From the NCBI RefSeq assembly GCF_017875275.1, contig NZ_JAGGML010000001.1, positions 5,229,001 to 5,293,000 of the forward strand: 64,000 nucleotides of DNA. Reading direction: 5' to 3'. Position 1 is the stretch's first letter; each line of letters begins with the position of its first letter. Made by a program: the position numbers and the translations under genes. This stretch comes from Xanthobacter flavus. GTDB lineage: Bacteria > Pseudomonadota > Alphaproteobacteria > Rhizobiales > Xanthobacteraceae. The notes under the pieces were generated by a model. That model saw nothing but the letters and a program-made list of their open reading frames with translations, did not search any database and had not been told where the DNA came from. Positions 54,904-63,442 of the stretch are shown piece by piece.

Positions 54904-55006
54904 GTCATCGCCCGGCTCGTCCGGGCGATCCACCCCTCGGCCTGTGCGCAGCCCGAAGTTTCCACCCGGACGCACCGTGGATCGCCCGGACGAACCGGGC
55001 GATGAC
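54904..55006. repeat. Inverted pair of REP-like palindromes
   Basis: ATCGCCCGG (54907-54915) with CCGGGCGAT (54921-54929), preceded by GTC; then ATCGCCCGG (54981-54989) with CCGGGCGAT (54995-55003), followed by GAC. The two have opposite orientation and flank about 50 bases. Stems match the second element at 46528. Confidence 0.82.
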
Positions 55007-55017
55007 AGCTGAAGCGT

Positions 55018-56127
55018 TCACGGCCGGAACAGCACGCCGCCCGTCATCGGCGCCGCCACCCCCGTGGTGGTCGGAAACGTCAGCGGCAGCCCGCGCAGCG
55101 AACGCGCGGCGAGATAGCCGAAGGCGTGGGCCTCCAGCGCGTCGCCGGACCACCCCACCTTGTCCGCCGTGCGCACCTCGGCGCCGAGGCGTTGCGCCAG
55201 CATGGCCAGAAGCGTCGGGTTGCGCGCGCCACCACCGGCGACGATCCACACGGCGGGCGGCCGGGGCAGGAACGGGACCACCGCTGCGACGCTCGCCGCC
55301 GTGAGGGCCGTGAGCGTCGCCGCGCCGTCCTCCAGCGAAAGCCCCGCCAGCCCCATCCGCTCTCCGGCCGCCCGGCGAAAGGCGTTGCGGTCGAGCGACT
55401 TGGGCGGCGGCTGGCGGAAAAAGGAGTCTTCGAGCACGGCTGCGACGCGCGCCTCGTCCACCTGTCCGGCAGCGGCCGCGCGGCCGTCCGCGTCGAAGGG
55501 AACGCCGGTTCGCTCTTTCAGAAAATCGTCGATCAGCGCGTTGCCCGGCCCGGTGTCGCAGGCAATCGGCGGGGCGTCGCCGTCGATCACCGTGACATTG
55601 GCGACCCCGCCCACGTTCAGCACCGCCACCGGCTGCGGCAGGGTGAGCCGGCGCACCAGCGCCTGATGGAAGACCGGCACCAGCGGCGCCCCCTGCCCGC
55701 CCGCCGCCACGTCCGCCGCCCGGAAATCAGCGACCACCGGGATGCCGAGCGCCGTGGCCAGCCGCTGGCCCTCGCCGATCTGCACGGTGAGGCGCGCATC
55801 CGGCCGGTGGATGACCGTCTGGCCATGGAAGCCCACGAGGTCGATGTCACCGGGCGTGAGCCGCAGCGGCTCCAGCAGCGCCCGCACGGCCTCGGCGTGG
55901 AGATCGGTGATGCGCCGCTCGGCTTCCGCCAGCGCGCCCGGCCGGTCGTCGCGATGGTTCACGCCGCGCGCGTCCTCCATGGCGGTGACGAGGAGGGCGC
56001 GGGTCCGGGCATCGATGGGCCGGGTGATGGAGGGGCCGAGCCAGGCGACGGTTTCGCCATCCGTCTCGATCAAGGCTGCGTCGATGCCGTCCATGGAGGT
56101 GCCGCTCATCAGCCCGACGACACGCAT
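55018..56127 (-). CDS. anmK: Anhydro-N-acetylmuramic acid kinase
   Basis: A 369-residue kinase that phosphorylates and opens 1,6-anhydro-MurNAc in cell-wall recycling. ATP-binding [18 protein letters not shown] at 5-22, [12 protein letters not shown] near 99-110, [10 protein letters not shown] near 170-179 and [12 protein letters not shown] near 191-202 with the catalytic Asp. It is divergent from tyrS, its usual neighbour in this order. Confidence 0.96.
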   Translation of the reverse strand: MRVVGLMSGTSMDGIDAALIETDGETVAWLGPSITRPIDARTRALLVTAMEDARGVNHRDDRPGALAEAERRITDLHAEAVRALLEPLRLTPGDIDLVGFHGQTVIHRPDARLTVQIGEGQRLATALGIPVVADFRAADVAAGGQGAPLVPVFHQALVRRLTLPQPVAVLNVGGVANVTVIDGDAPPIACDTGPGNALIDDFLKERTGVPFDADGRAAAAGQVDEARVAAVLEDSFFRQPPPKSLDRNAFRRAAGERMGLAGLSLEDGAATLTALTAASVAAVVPFLPRPPAVWIVAGGGARNPTLLAMLAQRLGAEVRTADKVGWSGDALEAHAFGYLAARSLRGLPLTFPTTTGVAAPMTGGVLFRP

Positions 56128-56229
56128 AAGAACCCCCTCGCCTCACGCACATGCATTCTTGCGCCGGACCTGATACACCACCGCTCCTTTCCGGCGCGTG
56201 AGCGCCAGCCTCAAGCCTCGATCTGTGTG

Positions 56230-57585
56230 ATGACTTCTCCCTCCTTCCGCTCCGATTTCCTGCGCACGCTTCACGAGCGCGGCTACATCCACCAGTGCTC
56301 GGACCTTGAGCGCCTCGATGCCAAGGCCGCGGAAGGGCCCATCACCGCCTATATCGGCTTCGACGCCACCGCATCGAGCCTGCATGCGGGGCACCTGCTC
56401 TCCATCATGATGCTGCGGACCCTCCAGCGCACCGGCCACCGGCCGATTGCGCTGATGGGCGGCGGCACCACCAAGATCGGCGACCCGTCCGGCAAGGACG
56501 AGGCCCGCAAGATGCTGACTGACCGCCAGATTTCGGACAACATTGCCTCCATCCGCAAGGTGTTCGCCCAGTTCCTCGACTTCGACGGCGCGCCACCGCG
56601 CCGGCACGGTGGATTCGCTCGCCATCAACAACAGACGAACCCGCTTCCGTCACAAGACGGCGCTGACCAAAGTGAACCTCGTGCCTCGCTCCTGCCCGCC
56701 ATCATGGAGAACAACGCGGCCTGGCTGGATGAGCTGAAATACATCCCCCTCCTGCGCGAGGTGGGGCCGCATTTCACCATCAACCGGATGCTGACCTTCG
56801 ATTCGGTGAAGCTCAGGCTGGAGCGCGAGCAGCCGCTCACCTTCCTCGAATTCAACTACATGATCCTGCAGGCCTATGACTTCGTCGAACTGAACCGGCG
56901 CCACGGCTGCATCCTGCAGATGGGCGGCTCCGACCAATGGGGCAACATCGTCAACGGCATGGAGCTGGGCCGCCGCATGCACGGCGCCGACCTCTTCGCG
57001 CTCACGACGCCGCTGCTCACCACCTCCTCCGGCGCCAAGATGGGCAAGACCGCCGGCGGCGCCGTGTGGCTCGATGCCGACCTGCTCTCGCCTTATGAGT
57101 ACTGGCAGTACTGGCGCAACGCCGGCGATGCGGACGTGGAGCGCTTCCTCAAGCTCTTCACCGAGCTGCCGCTGGACGAGATCGCCCGCCTCGCCGCGCT
57201 TCAAGGCCAGGAGATCAACATCGCCAAGGAGGTGCTCGCCACCGAGGCGACCGCGCTCCTGCACGGCCGCGAGGCCGCCGAGAAGGCCAAGGAGACCGCC
57301 CGCACCACCTTCGAGCAGGGTGCGCTGGCCGTGGACCTGCCCACCGTCGAGCTGCCCCGCGCGAAGCTGGAGGCGGGCCTGCCCGTCGCCAACGCCTTCG
57401 TGGAGGCCGGCCTCGTCGCCTCCACCAGCGAGGCGCGCCGCCAGATCAAGGGCGGCGGGCTCCGGGTGAACGATGCCGCTGTCACCGACGAGAAGGCGAT
57501 GATCGACCTTGCCGCGCTCACACCCGAGGGGGTGGTGAAGCTCTCCATGGGCAAGAAGAAGCACGTGCTGCTGAAGCCGGTGTGA
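56230..57585 (+). CDS. tyrS: Tyrosyl-tRNA synthetase with in-frame insertion
   Basis: A 451-residue class I synthetase. The HIGH-like motif is LHAGH at 51-55, KMSKS-like KMGKT lies near 267 and the S4 RNA-binding domain fills the last 65 residues ([19 protein letters not shown]). The family has about 417 residues. The extra 35 lie at about 122-156, where relatives go from FGDGP directly to [10 protein letters not shown]. The insertion is Gln/Pro/Ser/Arg-rich (positions 56593-56697) and reads open in all codons. The enzyme is probably still active, as flanks and motifs are intact. Confidence 0.93.
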   Translation: MTSPSFRSDFLRTLHERGYIHQCSDLERLDAKAAEGPITAYIGFDATASSLHAGHLLSIMMLRTLQRTGHRPIALMGGGTTKIGDPSGKDEARKMLTDRQISDNIASIRKVFAQFLDFDGAPPRRHGGFARHQQQTNPLPSQDGADQSEPRASLLPAIMENNAAWLDELKYIPLLREVGPHFTINRMLTFDSVKLRLEREQPLTFLEFNYMILQAYDFVELNRRHGCILQMGGSDQWGNIVNGMELGRRMHGADLFALTTPLLTTSSGAKMGKTAGGAVWLDADLLSPYEYWQYWRNAGDADVERFLKLFTELPLDEIARLAALQGQEINIAKEVLATEATALLHGREAAEKAKETARTTFEQGALAVDLPTVELPRAKLEAGLPVANAFVEAGLVASTSEARRQIKGGGLRVNDAAVTDEKAMIDLAALTPEGVVKLSMGKKKHVLLKPV

Positions 57586-57711
57586 GGCGGACGGCCGGCG
57601 TCCGGCCCCCCCGTCCCTCCTTCGGCCACAAAGGCCGGTCATTGGGCGCAACGTTGACGGCCCCGTCGCGCTGACGTAAGCGCACGCCCTTCGCACAGCA
57701 ACCTGTTTCAA

Positions 57712-57756
57712 CGCATTTTCTTCACGCGAACCGGTACCCACTTCGCTGGAAAATGC
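57712..57756. repeat. 45-base imperfect palindrome of a Hyphomicrobiales repeat family
   Basis: GCATTTTC (57713-57720) and GAAAATGC (57749-57756) are 8-base terminal inverted repeats, and the centre contains GGTACC. This is the type of dispersed element CATTTTC-TTCACGCGAACCGGT common in this order, a match from memory. It ends 22 bases before the rimO start. Confidence 0.75.
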
Positions 57757-57778
57757 TTCAGAAAGAACCCGCCTCCCC

Positions 57779-59101
57779 ATGGCCGAGCCCGCGCCGCGCA
57801 TCTCCTTCGTGTCCCTCGGCTGCCCCAAGGCGCTGGTGGACAGTGAGCGCATCGTCACGCGCCTGCGCGCCGAAGGCTATGAGCTGACCAAGACCCACCA
57901 GGGCGCGGACCTCGTCATCGTCAACACCTGCGGCTTCCTCGACAGCGCCAAGGCGGAGAGCCTGTCCGCCATCGGCGAGGCCCTGGCGGAGAACGGCAAG
58001 GTCGTGGTCACCGGCTGCATGGGTGCCGAGCCCGAGCAGATCCGCGAGGTGCATCCCAGCGTCCTCGCCATCACCGGCCCGCAGCAATATGAGAGCGTGC
58101 TCGCCGCCGTCCACGAGGCCGTGCCGCCGCAGCACGATCCCTTCCTCGATCTCGTGCCCGAGCAGGGCGTGAAGCTCACGCCCCGGCACTACGCCTATCT
58201 GAAGATCTCCGAAGGCTGCTCCAACCGCTGCACCTTCTGCATCATCCCCAAGCTGCGCGGCGACCTCGTCTCCCGCCCCGCCGCCGATGTGCTGCGCGAG
58301 GCCGAGCGGCTGGTGAAGGCCGGAGTGAAGGAACTCCTCGTCATCTCGCAGGATACCTCCGCATACGGTGTGGACCTGCGCTATGCGCCGAGCCAGTGGG
58401 GCGACAAGGAGGTGGCGACCCGCTTCCTCGACCTCGCCGCCGCGCTGGGCGACCTCGGCGCCTGGGTGCGCCTGCACTATGTCTATCCCTACCCGCATGT
58501 GGATGCGGTGATGGAGCTGATGGCCGCCGGCAAGGTGCTGCCCTATCTCGACATCCCCTTCCAGCACGCGAGCCCCACCGTGCTCAGGCGCATGAAGCGC
58601 CCGGCCTCGCAGGAAAAGACGCTCGCCCGCATCCAGGCGTGGCGGGCGGCGGTGCCGGACCTGACGCTGCGCTCCACCTTCATCGTCGGCTTCCCCGGCG
58701 AGACGGAAGCGGAGTTCGAGGAGCTTCTGGCCTTCATGGAGGAAGCCGAGATCGACCGCGCCGGCGCCTTCAAGTTCGAGCCCGTGCGCGGGGCGGATGC
58801 CAATGCTCTGCCCGATCCGGTGCCGGACGAGGTGAAGCAGGACCGCTACGACCGCTTCATGCGAACCCAGCAGAAGGTCTCGGCCCGCCGGCTGAAGAAA
58901 AAGGTCGGCACCCGCCAGCAGGTCATCATCGATTCCGTGAGCGCGCAGGGCGCCATCGGCCGCACCAAGGGCGATGCGCCGGAGATCGACGGCACGGTGA
59001 AGGTGTTCTCCCGCCGCCCGTTGCGCGTGGGCGAGATCGCCACGGTGAAGATCGAGGCCGCCGGCCCCTACGACCTCACCGGCACGGCCGTGGGGTTCTG
59101 A
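57779..59101 (+). CDS. rimO: Ribosomal protein uS12 methylthiotransferase RimO
   Basis: A 440-residue radical-SAM enzyme that methylthiolates Asp88 of ribosomal protein S12. The first cluster ligands are Cys15, Cys51 and Cys80; the radical-SAM ligands are Cys147, Cys151 and Cys154 ([10 protein letters not shown]). The C-terminal TRAM domain starts near 373. No strong ribosome site is seen; a palindromic repeat lies just upstream of the start. A cluster of REP-like hairpins follows. Confidence 0.97.
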   Translation: MAEPAPRISFVSLGCPKALVDSERIVTRLRAEGYELTKTHQGADLVIVNTCGFLDSAKAESLSAIGEALAENGKVVVTGCMGAEPEQIREVHPSVLAITGPQQYESVLAAVHEAVPPQHDPFLDLVPEQGVKLTPRHYAYLKISEGCSNRCTFCIIPKLRGDLVSRPAADVLREAERLVKAGVKELLVISQDTSAYGVDLRYAPSQWGDKEVATRFLDLAAALGDLGAWVRLHYVYPYPHVDAVMELMAAGKVLPYLDIPFQHASPTVLRRMKRPASQEKTLARIQAWRAAVPDLTLRSTFIVGFPGETEAEFEELLAFMEEAEIDRAGAFKFEPVRGADANALPDPVPDEVKQDRYDRFMRTQQKVSARRLKKKVGTRQQVIIDSVSAQGAIGRTKGDAPEIDGTVKVFSRRPLRVGEIATVKIEAAGPYDLTGTAVGF

Positions 59102-59127
59102 TCCGGACTGAACCGGGAGCCGGCCAA

Positions 59128-59353
59128 GCTCCCTCTCCCCTTGCGGGAGAGGGCTGGGATGAGGGGTATCGCCTCCCTGGCCCGGCACTGCGACGAACGG
59201 CAGCGGCCCCCTTACCCGTCTCGCGGCTGCGCCGCGATCCACCCTCTCCCGCGAGGGGAGAGGGGAACTCCTCAGATCAGACAATGGCGCCCGGACTCGA
59301 ATTCGGCCGAGCTCCCTCTCCCCATGCGGGAGAGGGGTGGGGTGAGGGGTGTT
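59128..59353. repeat. Three REP-like CCCTCTCCC hairpins between rimO and the amidotransferase gene
   Basis: Each copy has CCCTCTCCC pairing with GGGAGAGGG: 59131-59153, 59242-59264 and 59314-59336. Copies 1 and 3 share the extended unit and TGGG-TGAGGGG tail in the same orientation; copy 2 is inverted. This is a different family from the GTCATC type. Being between convergent genes, it may end both transcripts. Confidence 0.82.
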
Positions 59354-59390
59354 TAACCTTTTGCCCCGCTATCTGGTGAGCGCGGCCCCC

Positions 59391-60098
59391 TCACCACGTC
59401 GCCTTGAAATTCCGATAGAGCTGCTCAGCCGCCGCCGCGAAGACCGGCATCCGCTCCTTGGTCGCGTTTTCGAGCAGCGCTTGCCCGCCGGCGCCGGTAA
59501 TGGCCTCCAGCGCGCAGCGGTATTCGGGAATCACGCCCCATTCGGATACCGTCTCGTCGGTCAGCTCCACGTGATACTGGATGCCGAACGCCCTCTCTCC
59601 CACCTGCAGCGCCTGAATGGCGCAATGCTCGTTCTCGGCGAGCACGACCCCGCCCGGGGGCAGCTCCAGCACCGCAGCGCCGTGCCACTGGAGCGTCGGG
59701 AAGGTGGGGGGAAGCCCCTTGAAGAAGGGAGAGGCGCGCCCCGCCGCCGTCAGCGACACCTCGGTGACACCCACTTCCGGCCGGGGCATGAGGCCCACCT
59801 TGCCGCCCAGCGCATCGGCGAGAAGCTGATGGCCGAGGCAGACGCCGAGATAGGGCTTGCCGGTGGCCATCCAGTCCCGGATCGCCGCCTTCTCTGCGAC
59901 GAGCCAAGGCAGTTCCTCCTCCTGCCAGACATCCATGGGCCCGCCGAACACCATGAGCGCGGCGTAATCATCGAAGGGCGGGATGGTCTCGCCCTCGTCC
60001 AGCTCCACCGCGTCCCATTCCACGCCATCGGCGCGCATGAAGTCTCGGAAGCGGCCGGGGTGCTCGCAGGCGACATGCTGGAAGACGAGGACTTTCAC
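59391..60098 (-). CDS. Class I glutamine amidotransferase (GMP synthase-like)
   Basis: A 235-residue protein with the triad Cys in GVCLGHQLLADALGG (near 83), His in FGIQYHVEL (near 174) and Glu. FGGPMDV is near 51-57. Stand-alone members of this type occur in many proteobacteria; some hydrolyse gamma-glutamyl amides. The start is GTG at 60098, supported by GGAGG 6 bases upstream and by homologues beginning VKVLVFQH; an ATG at 60173 lies too far upstream and adds unrelated residues. Confidence 0.88.
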   Translation of the reverse strand: MKVLVFQHVACEHPGRFRDFMRADGVEWDAVELDEGETIPPFDDYAALMVFGGPMDVWQEEELPWLVAEKAAIRDWMATGKPYLGVCLGHQLLADALGGKVGLMPRPEVGVTEVSLTAAGRASPFFKGLPPTFPTLQWHGAAVLELPPGGVVLAENEHCAIQALQVGERAFGIQYHVELTDETVSEWGVIPEYRCALEAITGAGGQALLENATKERMPVFAAAAEQLYRNFKATW

Positions 60099-60267
60099 GG
60101 GATGCCTCCATGCTGGCCAAATGGGCCGGTTGCCGGATACTGTGCTGGCGGCCGGGAACGGGGCAATAGCCATTCCCGTCAGTTAAATATCTTTCATGGC
60201 AGGTCGGCGCGGGTTGATGATTCGCCCGCCGCCGGGCGCGCGGATCGGGGCCGAAGCGCCGCCGGCG

Positions 60268-60296
60268 TTGACTCCGCACGCTTTCGCGACTAAGAA
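60268..60296 (+). promoter_or_regulatory. Candidate promoter of rpsD
   Basis: TTGACT (60268-60273) and TAAGAA (60291-60296) with a 17-base spacer. The leader would be about 170 bases long. Confidence 0.6.
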
Positions 60297-60307
60297 CCCG
60301 CCACCTT

Positions 60308-60327
60308 GCGGGCCGGAAGTGGCCCGC
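60308..60327 (+). promoter_or_regulatory. Hairpin at the start of the rpsD leader
   Basis: GCGGGCC (60308-60314) pairs with GGCCCGC (60321-60327). It would lie at the 5' end of the message. It may protect the RNA or be part of S4 autoregulation; the sequence does not decide. Confidence 0.35.
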
Positions 60328-60473
60328 TTGGCGTTTCACGCACCCGTGGCTTCGCAAGGCAGCGCGCCGGGCGAGCCTGTCGGCGGAACGGTCCGGAACC
60401 TCTGGGTTTCCATCCATTCCGCAGAGGAGGGGCGCGATCCAAACTCGAACGAACCAATAGGGATCCGCGTTAC

Positions 60474-61091
60474 ATGAGCAAGCGCATTGCGGCCAAGCAC
60501 AAGATCGATCGCCGTATGGGCGAGAACATCTGGGGCCGCCCCAAGAGCCCGGTGAACCGTCGTGAATACGGTCCCGGCCAGCACGGCCAGCGCCGCAAGG
60601 GCAAGCTGTCCGACTTCGGCGTGCAGCTGCGCGCCAAGCAGAAGCTGAAGGGCTATTACGGCTCCATCGGCGAGAAGCAGTTCCACAAGGTGTATGTCGA
60701 GGCCTCGCGCCTCAAGGGCGACACCGGCGCCAACCTCATCGGCCTGCTGGAGCGCCGCCTGGACGCGGTGGTCTACCGCGCCAAGTTCGTGCCCACCATC
60801 TTCGCCGCCCGCCAGTTCGTCTCCCACGGCCACGTGAAGGTGAACGGCAAGCGCGTGAACATCCCGTCCTACCTCGTGAAGGTCGACGACGTGGTGGAGG
60901 TGAAGGAAGCCTCCCGCCAGCTCGCCATCGTGATCGAGGCGCAGCAGCTCGCCGAGCGTGACGTGCCCGACTACATCGAGGTCGACACCCACAAGCTCAC
61001 CGCGCGCTTCGCCCGCATCCCCGAGCTGAACGAAGTGCCCTACGCGGTCCAGATGGAACCGAACCTGGTGGTTGAGTTCTACTCGCGCTGA
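60474..61091 (+). CDS. rpsD: 30S ribosomal protein uS4
   Basis: A 205-residue primary 16S-rRNA-binding protein. Start [20 protein letters not shown], and the S4 domain at about 94-157 ([39 protein letters not shown]). It is the zinc-free type lacking the N-terminal Cys ligands. Encoded alone, outside the alpha operon, as is common in alphaproteobacteria. Open frame extends upstream without homology. Confidence 0.98.
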   Translation: MSKRIAAKHKIDRRMGENIWGRPKSPVNRREYGPGQHGQRRKGKLSDFGVQLRAKQKLKGYYGSIGEKQFHKVYVEASRLKGDTGANLIGLLERRLDAVVYRAKFVPTIFAARQFVSHGHVKVNGKRVNIPSYLVKVDDVVEVKEASRQLAIVIEAQQLAERDVPDYIEVDTHKLTARFARIPELNEVPYAVQMEPNLVVEFYSR

Positions 61092-61110
61092 TCCGGCGCG
61101 GGACCCGAGA

Positions 61111-61147
61111 AAAGAAAAGGCCGCCCATCGGGCGGCCTTTTTGTTTG
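61111..61147 (+). terminator. Rho-independent terminator after rpsD
   Basis: GGCCGCCC (61119-61126) pairs with GGGCGGCC (61130-61137), followed by TTTTTGTTT. A-rich flank upstream makes it partly bidirectional, serving the convergent zeta-subunit gene. Confidence 0.92.
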
Positions 61148-61189
61148 GGCCGCCGCGTCCTGCGACGCGGCGGGAAACGCAAATGGGGC

Positions 61190-61513
61190 TCAGGTGCCGG
61201 ACTTCACCTCGGCCGCGGCGACGGCGAGAAGCTCGTCCATGTTGCGGCGGATCTGGTGGTCCGAGACATCGACATTCCTGGCGTCGAAGTCGGCGCGCAG
61301 CTTGCGGAACACGTCCTCGTCGCCGGCTTCCTGCAGGTCGGCGACGACGACCTCCTTGGCGTATTCCTGGGCCGCCTCGCCGGTCAGGCCAAGCTTCTCG
61401 GCGGCCCACAGGCCAAGCTTCTTGTTGCGGCGGGCGAGCGCCCGAAACCGCGTCTCCTCGTCGAGCGCGAAAGCCTTCTCGAAACCTTCCTCGCGCTTGT
61501 CGAACGTGGTCAT
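61190..61513 (-). CDS. F1-ATPase inhibitor zeta subunit (DUF1476)
   Basis: A 107-residue helical protein of the DUF1476 family, shown in Paracoccus denitrificans to be the zeta subunit that blocks reverse ATP hydrolysis by F1Fo. The inhibitory N-terminus MTTFDKREEGFEKAFALDEE is intact, followed by RRNKKLGLWAAEKLGL. Members occur across alphaproteobacteria. ATP synthase genes are not in the window. A promoter candidate lies at 61662-61690. Confidence 0.92.
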   Translation of the reverse strand: MTTFDKREEGFEKAFALDEETRFRALARRNKKLGLWAAEKLGLTGEAAQEYAKEVVVADLQEAGDEDVFRKLRADFDARNVDVSDHQIRRNMDELLAVAAAEVKSGT

Positions 61514-61977
61514 GGCACCCCTCTTCCTGCGAATGGGCGGCCGGCGGCCGGCCTGATCTGTTTGCGCGGACTGCGTTTGCGCGGACCCTGATGATTTGGG
61601 TTGCCGCTGCGCTCACGCAAGGGCAGCCGCAGCTCCACACGCGCACTCCGCACGCGCGCCTTGAATATCCTCCGCCTCCCATTAGATCAACGTCAGTAAA
61701 GCTCCGCGCCCCGATACGACCGTGCGACCTGATGGCCGCTCGCCGGGGAACGGTGCCGCACCTGCCCGGTCCGGCACGATGCCAAGCGCAAGATGCCAGC
61801 GCATGACGGCCGGACATGACGGGCATATGGACGCGCGTTGTATCGCGCGGCCTGATCGGCTAGTGTCCGAACGGGTTTGGGGTGACCGTCAAACAGCCAT
61901 CCCGGCCCCGCCGAGGAGCGTCACACGAACGGAGCCTTGGCAAACCCATGGATTTCCTCAATCGACGGTATACCCCC
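61514..61977. other. Intergenic region between divergent zeta-subunit gene and purC
   Basis: A 464-base gap holding the zeta promoter candidate and a close direct repeat of GTTTGCGCGGAC near 61559-61585. The purC promoter is not evident. No RNA gene was recognised. Confidence 0.45.
61662..61690 (-). promoter_or_regulatory. Candidate promoter of the zeta-subunit gene
   Basis: On the minus strand, TTGATC (61685-61690) and TATTCA (61662-61667) with a 17-base spacer. The leader to the ATG at 61513 is about 140 bases. Confidence 0.45.
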
Positions 61978-62742
61978 ATGAGCCGCCGCCGCCGAATCTA
62001 CGAAGGCAAGGCGAAAGTCCTCTATGAAGGACCCGAGCCCGGCACACTCATTCAGCACTTCAAGGACGATGCCACGGCCTTCAATGCGAAGAAGCACGAT
62101 GTCATCGACGGCAAGGGCGTGCTGAACAACCGGATTTCGGAGTACATCTTCTCCCGGTTGAACGACATCGGGGTGCCGACCCATTTCATCCGCCGGCTGA
62201 ACATGCGCGAGCAGCTCATCCGGGAAGTGGAGATCATTCCCCTCGAGATCGTCGTGCGCAACGTCGCCGCGGGCTCCATCTCGACCCGCCTCGGGATCGA
62301 GGAAGGCACCCAGCTGCCGCGCTCGATCATCGAGTTCTATTACAAGAATGACGCGCTCAACGACCCGATGGTGTCGGAAGAGCACATCACCGCCTTCGGC
62401 TGGGCCACCACCCAGGAAATCGACGACATCATCGCCCTGGCGATCCGCGTCAACGACTTCCTGTCCGGCCTCTTCCTCGGCGCCGGTATCCGTCTGATCG
62501 ACTTCAAGATGGAATGCGGCCGCCTGTGGGAGAACGACATGATGCGGATCGTGGTCGCTGACGAGATCAGCCCCGATTCGTGCCGGCTCTGGGACATCAA
62601 GTCGAACGACAAGATGGACAAGGACCGCTTCCGCCGCGACATGGGCGGCCTCGTGGAGGCCTATACCGAGGTCGCGCGCCGGCTCGGAATCCTGATGGAG
62701 AACGATCCGACGCAGGGCAAGGGCCCCGTGCTGGTGAAGTGA
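61978..62742 (+). CDS. purC: Phosphoribosylaminoimidazole-succinocarboxamide synthase
   Basis: A 254-residue purine enzyme that joins aspartate to CAIR. Start [20 protein letters not shown] matches relatives. [20 protein letters not shown] near 88-107 and VDFK-like [10 protein letters not shown] near 176-185 are the SAICAR-synthetase signatures. An ATG at 61948 would add 10 residues and is possible; neither start has a good ribosome site. A terminator follows, separating it from purS. Confidence 0.96.
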   Translation: MSRRRRIYEGKAKVLYEGPEPGTLIQHFKDDATAFNAKKHDVIDGKGVLNNRISEYIFSRLNDIGVPTHFIRRLNMREQLIREVEIIPLEIVVRNVAAGSISTRLGIEEGTQLPRSIIEFYYKNDALNDPMVSEEHITAFGWATTQEIDDIIALAIRVNDFLSGLFLGAGIRLIDFKMECGRLWENDMMRIVVADEISPDSCRLWDIKSNDKMDKDRFRRDMGGLVEAYTEVARRLGILMENDPTQGKGPVLVK

Positions 62743-62792
62743 GGCGTCAATTCGGGCGGGGGCGTTGTTTCCCCTACCCGAAAAGTGCTAGG

Positions 62793-62818
62793 CGGGGGCC
62801 GGATCGGCCCCCGTTTTG
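62793..62818 (+). terminator. Terminator between purC and purS
   Basis: CGGGGGCC (62793-62800) pairs with GGCCCCCG (62806-62813), then TTTT. It lies in the 165-base gap, so purSQ may have its own promoter or be attenuated. Confidence 0.75.
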
Positions 62819-62907
62819 CGTTGCCGGGCCCCTCTGGCCCTGGCGATGCCTAGCGGCGGGCAAGCAACAACGCGGGCGCCGGCCCGTGCCATGAAGGCGA
62901 GGTTTCC

Positions 62908-63150
62908 ATGAAGGCCCGAGTGATCGTCACCCTCAAGTCGGCGGTGCTCGACCCGCAGGGCAAGGCCATCGAAGGCGCGCTGCGGTCGCTGGGCGTGGCC
63001 GGCGTGCAGAGCGTGCGCCAGGGGAAGGTGTTCGACGTGGAGCTGGCCGGCAACGACCGCACCGCCGCCGAGGGCGCCCTGAAGGACGCCTGCGACAAGC
63101 TTCTCGCCAACACCGTGATCGAGACCTACAAGGTCGAGTTCGCCGAGTGA
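62908..63150 (+). CDS. purS: Phosphoribosylformylglycinamidine synthase subunit PurS
   Basis: An 80-residue small subunit that with PurL and PurQ makes FGAM. Start MKARVIVTLKSAVLDPQGKAI, then GVAGVQSVRQGKVFDVEL and the end YKVEFAE. A GCGAGG site precedes the ATG. It is 58 bases before a small unassigned gene, and purQ follows. Confidence 0.96.
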   Translation: MKARVIVTLKSAVLDPQGKAIEGALRSLGVAGVQSVRQGKVFDVELAGNDRTAAEGALKDACDKLLANTVIETYKVEFAE

Positions 63151-63208
63151 TGTGCGAGTGATGTGATAATCTGGCGGCCGTTTCAGGGAGCAAGGCCGCC
63201 GAGAGGGC

Positions 63209-63436
63209 ATGATGGCCGAGATCACCAACGAGCGTCACACCGAGGTTCCGGCGTCGATCCCACGGGACGCTGCCCGCGCCGCGCCGCCCCTGCGGGATCG
63301 CGCAGAGGTGATCGCCCGTCACGGTCTCCGGCCCGCCACGGGGCGGGACATGAACACCATATACGGCATGCACGCGGGCCGTGACGCGCGGCTCGATCGC
63401 ATCGCACGCAGGCTCGGCCGCGTCGGCACCCACTGA
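63209..63436 (+). CDS. Small protein of unknown function between purS and purQ
   Basis: A 75-residue polar, Arg- and His-rich frame (MMAEITNERHTEVPASIPRD, ending RLDRIARRLGRVGTH). GAGAGGG lies just before two ATG codons; 63212 is the better spaced. The stop lies 6 bases before purQ, so translation would be coupled. I know no family. The G+C bias at third positions is moderate, and expression is uncertain. Confidence 0.5.
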   Translation: MMAEITNERHTEVPASIPRDAARAAPPLRDRAEVIARHGLRPATGRDMNTIYGMHAGRDARLDRIARRLGRVGTH

Positions 63437-63442
63437 GAGATC

